Shown here in pieces: positions 4,335 through 5,214 of a DNA stretch of 5,214 nt. The notes below the pieces were generated by a model that was not told the origin of the DNA, did no database searches, and worked only from the letters and a program-made list of their open reading frames with translations. How positions within the stretch are numbered: the stretch's first letter is position 1; every line of letters begins with the position of its first letter. The position numbers were made by a program, and so were the translations under genes. Source of the DNA: Burkholderiales bacterium (GTDB lineage Bacteria; Pseudomonadota; Gammaproteobacteria; Burkholderiales; Casimicrobiaceae); assembly GCA_031277445.1 (NCBI GenBank), contig JAITMH010000034.1:1-5214 (forward strand), written 5' to 3'.

Positions 4335-5207
4335 ATGAAACGAATCCTGACCATTCAGTCCCACGTCGTCTATGGCCACGCCGGAAACAGCGCCGCTGTT
4401 TTTCCGATGCGTCGTCTGGGCGCCGAAGTGTGGCCGCTCAACACCGTACAGTTCTCCAACCATACCCAATACCCGCAATATTTCGGTAGCGTGTTGCCGG
4501 CAGAGCAAATCGGTGAAATCGTCAGCGGTCTTGAGAAAATCGGTCAACTCAAGCGCTGCGACGCCGTACTCTCCGGTTATCTCGGCGCACCGGCACAAGG
4601 GCAGGCGATCCTCGACGCGCTGACCCTCATCAAAGCGGCCAATCCGAACGTGCTGTACTTCTGCGATCCGGTGATGGGGCATCCCGAAAAGGGTTGCATC
4701 GTCGCACCCGGCGTTGCCGAATTTCTGATTGAAAAGGCGCTACCGGTCGCCGACATCATCGCCCCCAACATTCTGGAACTTGCCAGCCTCGCCGGACGTG
4801 GACTCGACAACCCGCTGCGCAATGTCGATGAAGCGCTTGCTGCCGCCCGTAGCCTGCTCGACTGCGGCCCCGGTGTTGTACTCGTCAAACATCTGGCGCA
4901 AGCCAGCCGCGACCCCGGCGCGTTTGAAATGCTGCTCGTTGCCCGCCATGAAGCCTGGCACATCCGCCGTCCGTTCTTCGACTTTGAAAAACAGCCGGTT
5001 GGCGTCGGCGATTTGACCAGCGGTTTGCTGCTCGTCAACCTGCTGCACGGCAAAACGCTCAGAGACGCGCTCGAACATACCACCGCAGCGGTTTACGAAG
5101 CCCTGCGCGTCACCTATGAGCGCGACGAATACGAACTGCAACTCGTCGCCGCGCAAGACCTGATCGAGCGACCGGATGCGCACTTCGACGCGCAGCGGTT
5201 GGGTTGA
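4335..5207 (+). CDS. pdxY: Pyridoxal kinase PdxY
   Basis: PdxY phosphorylates pyridoxal with ATP to give pyridoxal 5'-phosphate in the vitamin B6 salvage pathway, in the cytoplasm. The 290-residue protein closely follows E. coli PdxY as I remember it. Matching blocks are the N-terminal [15 protein letters not shown] (7-21), [20 protein letters not shown] (23-42), [10 protein letters not shown] (75-84), [19 protein letters not shown] (108-126), ADIIAPN (139-145), LVKHLA (183-188) and [15 protein letters not shown] (220-234). The ribokinase-family catalytic Asp is Asp226 in GVGD. Cys121 in KGCIVAPG corresponds to the cysteine reported to bind pyridoxal covalently in E. coli PdxY. The [10 protein letters not shown] lid and GHPEKG motif favour PdxY over PdxK. 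The start at ATG 4335 gives the normal N-terminus but has no Shine-Dalgarno, because a 7-bp repeat fills the leader. The gene is complete. Confidence 0.96.
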   Translation: MKRILTIQSHVVYGHAGNSAAVFPMRRLGAEVWPLNTVQFSNHTQYPQYFGSVLPAEQIGEIVSGLEKIGQLKRCDAVLSGYLGAPAQGQAILDALTLIKAANPNVLYFCDPVMGHPEKGCIVAPGVAEFLIEKALPVADIIAPNILELASLAGRGLDNPLRNVDEALAAARSLLDCGPGVVLVKHLAQASRDPGAFEMLLVARHEAWHIRRPFFDFEKQPVGVGDLTSGLLLVNLLHGKTLRDALEHTTAAVYEALRVTYERDEYELQLVAAQDLIERPDAHFDAQRLG

Positions 5208-5214
5208 TCAGGGG

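Noticed and set aside
4302..4682. Minus-strand frame opposite the pdxY start.
   Set aside because: It is antisense to a well-recognised gene and includes the 7-bp repeat; no family resemblance.

Overview
The window most likely comes from a chromosome of a betaproteobacterium. This rests on protein content and gene order, recalled rather than searched: argC, then a one-TM coiled-coil protein resembling DUF6776, then a bactofilin, then the A-type Fe-S carrier erpA, all on the + strand, is an arrangement I associate with Betaproteobacteria. All protein-coding genes I can support are on the + strand.

Region by region. (1) Bases 1-969 hold a type II toxin-antitoxin locus with an imperfect 305-bp tandem duplication. 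The first copy is a Phd/YefM-type antitoxin, entering from the left edge, followed by a toxin stub of only 15 codons. The second copy is an intact antitoxin overlapping an intact PIN-domain (VapC-type) ribonuclease toxin by ATGA. (2) Bases 970-1160 are intergenic and hold a 15-bp perfect palindrome, a plausible sigma70 promoter and a small hairpin covering the argC ribosome binding site. (3) Bases 1161-3563 look like one transcription unit: argC (arginine biosynthesis), a membrane-anchored coiled-coil protein, and a bactofilin whose C-terminal tail is a 12-bp tandem repeat containing a one-base phase slip. (4) Bases 3564-3798 are intergenic, with a G-rich REP-like palindrome, a strong 12-bp stem-loop and the erpA leader. 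(5) erpA is followed by 161 bp made almost entirely of small repeats (8-bp tandem units, a double stem-loop REP-like element, 7-bp tandem units) that run up to the start codon of pdxY. (6) pdxY (pyridoxal kinase) fills the rest and ends 7 bases before the window edge.

How the genes work together: ArgC, ErpA and PdxY are metabolic housekeeping proteins of separate pathways (arginine, Fe-S cluster delivery, PLP salvage). The coiled-coil membrane protein and the bactofilin are adjacent and probably co-transcribed, and may form a cytoskeletal/envelope pair. The toxin-antitoxin locus looks like an accessory insertion beside this conserved block. I see no entirely new multi-gene system. The most unusual items are the mosaic antitoxin duplication with its orphaned first copy, the phase slip in the bactofilin repeat tail, and the dense repeats around erpA. 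All base counts and alignments were done by eye.
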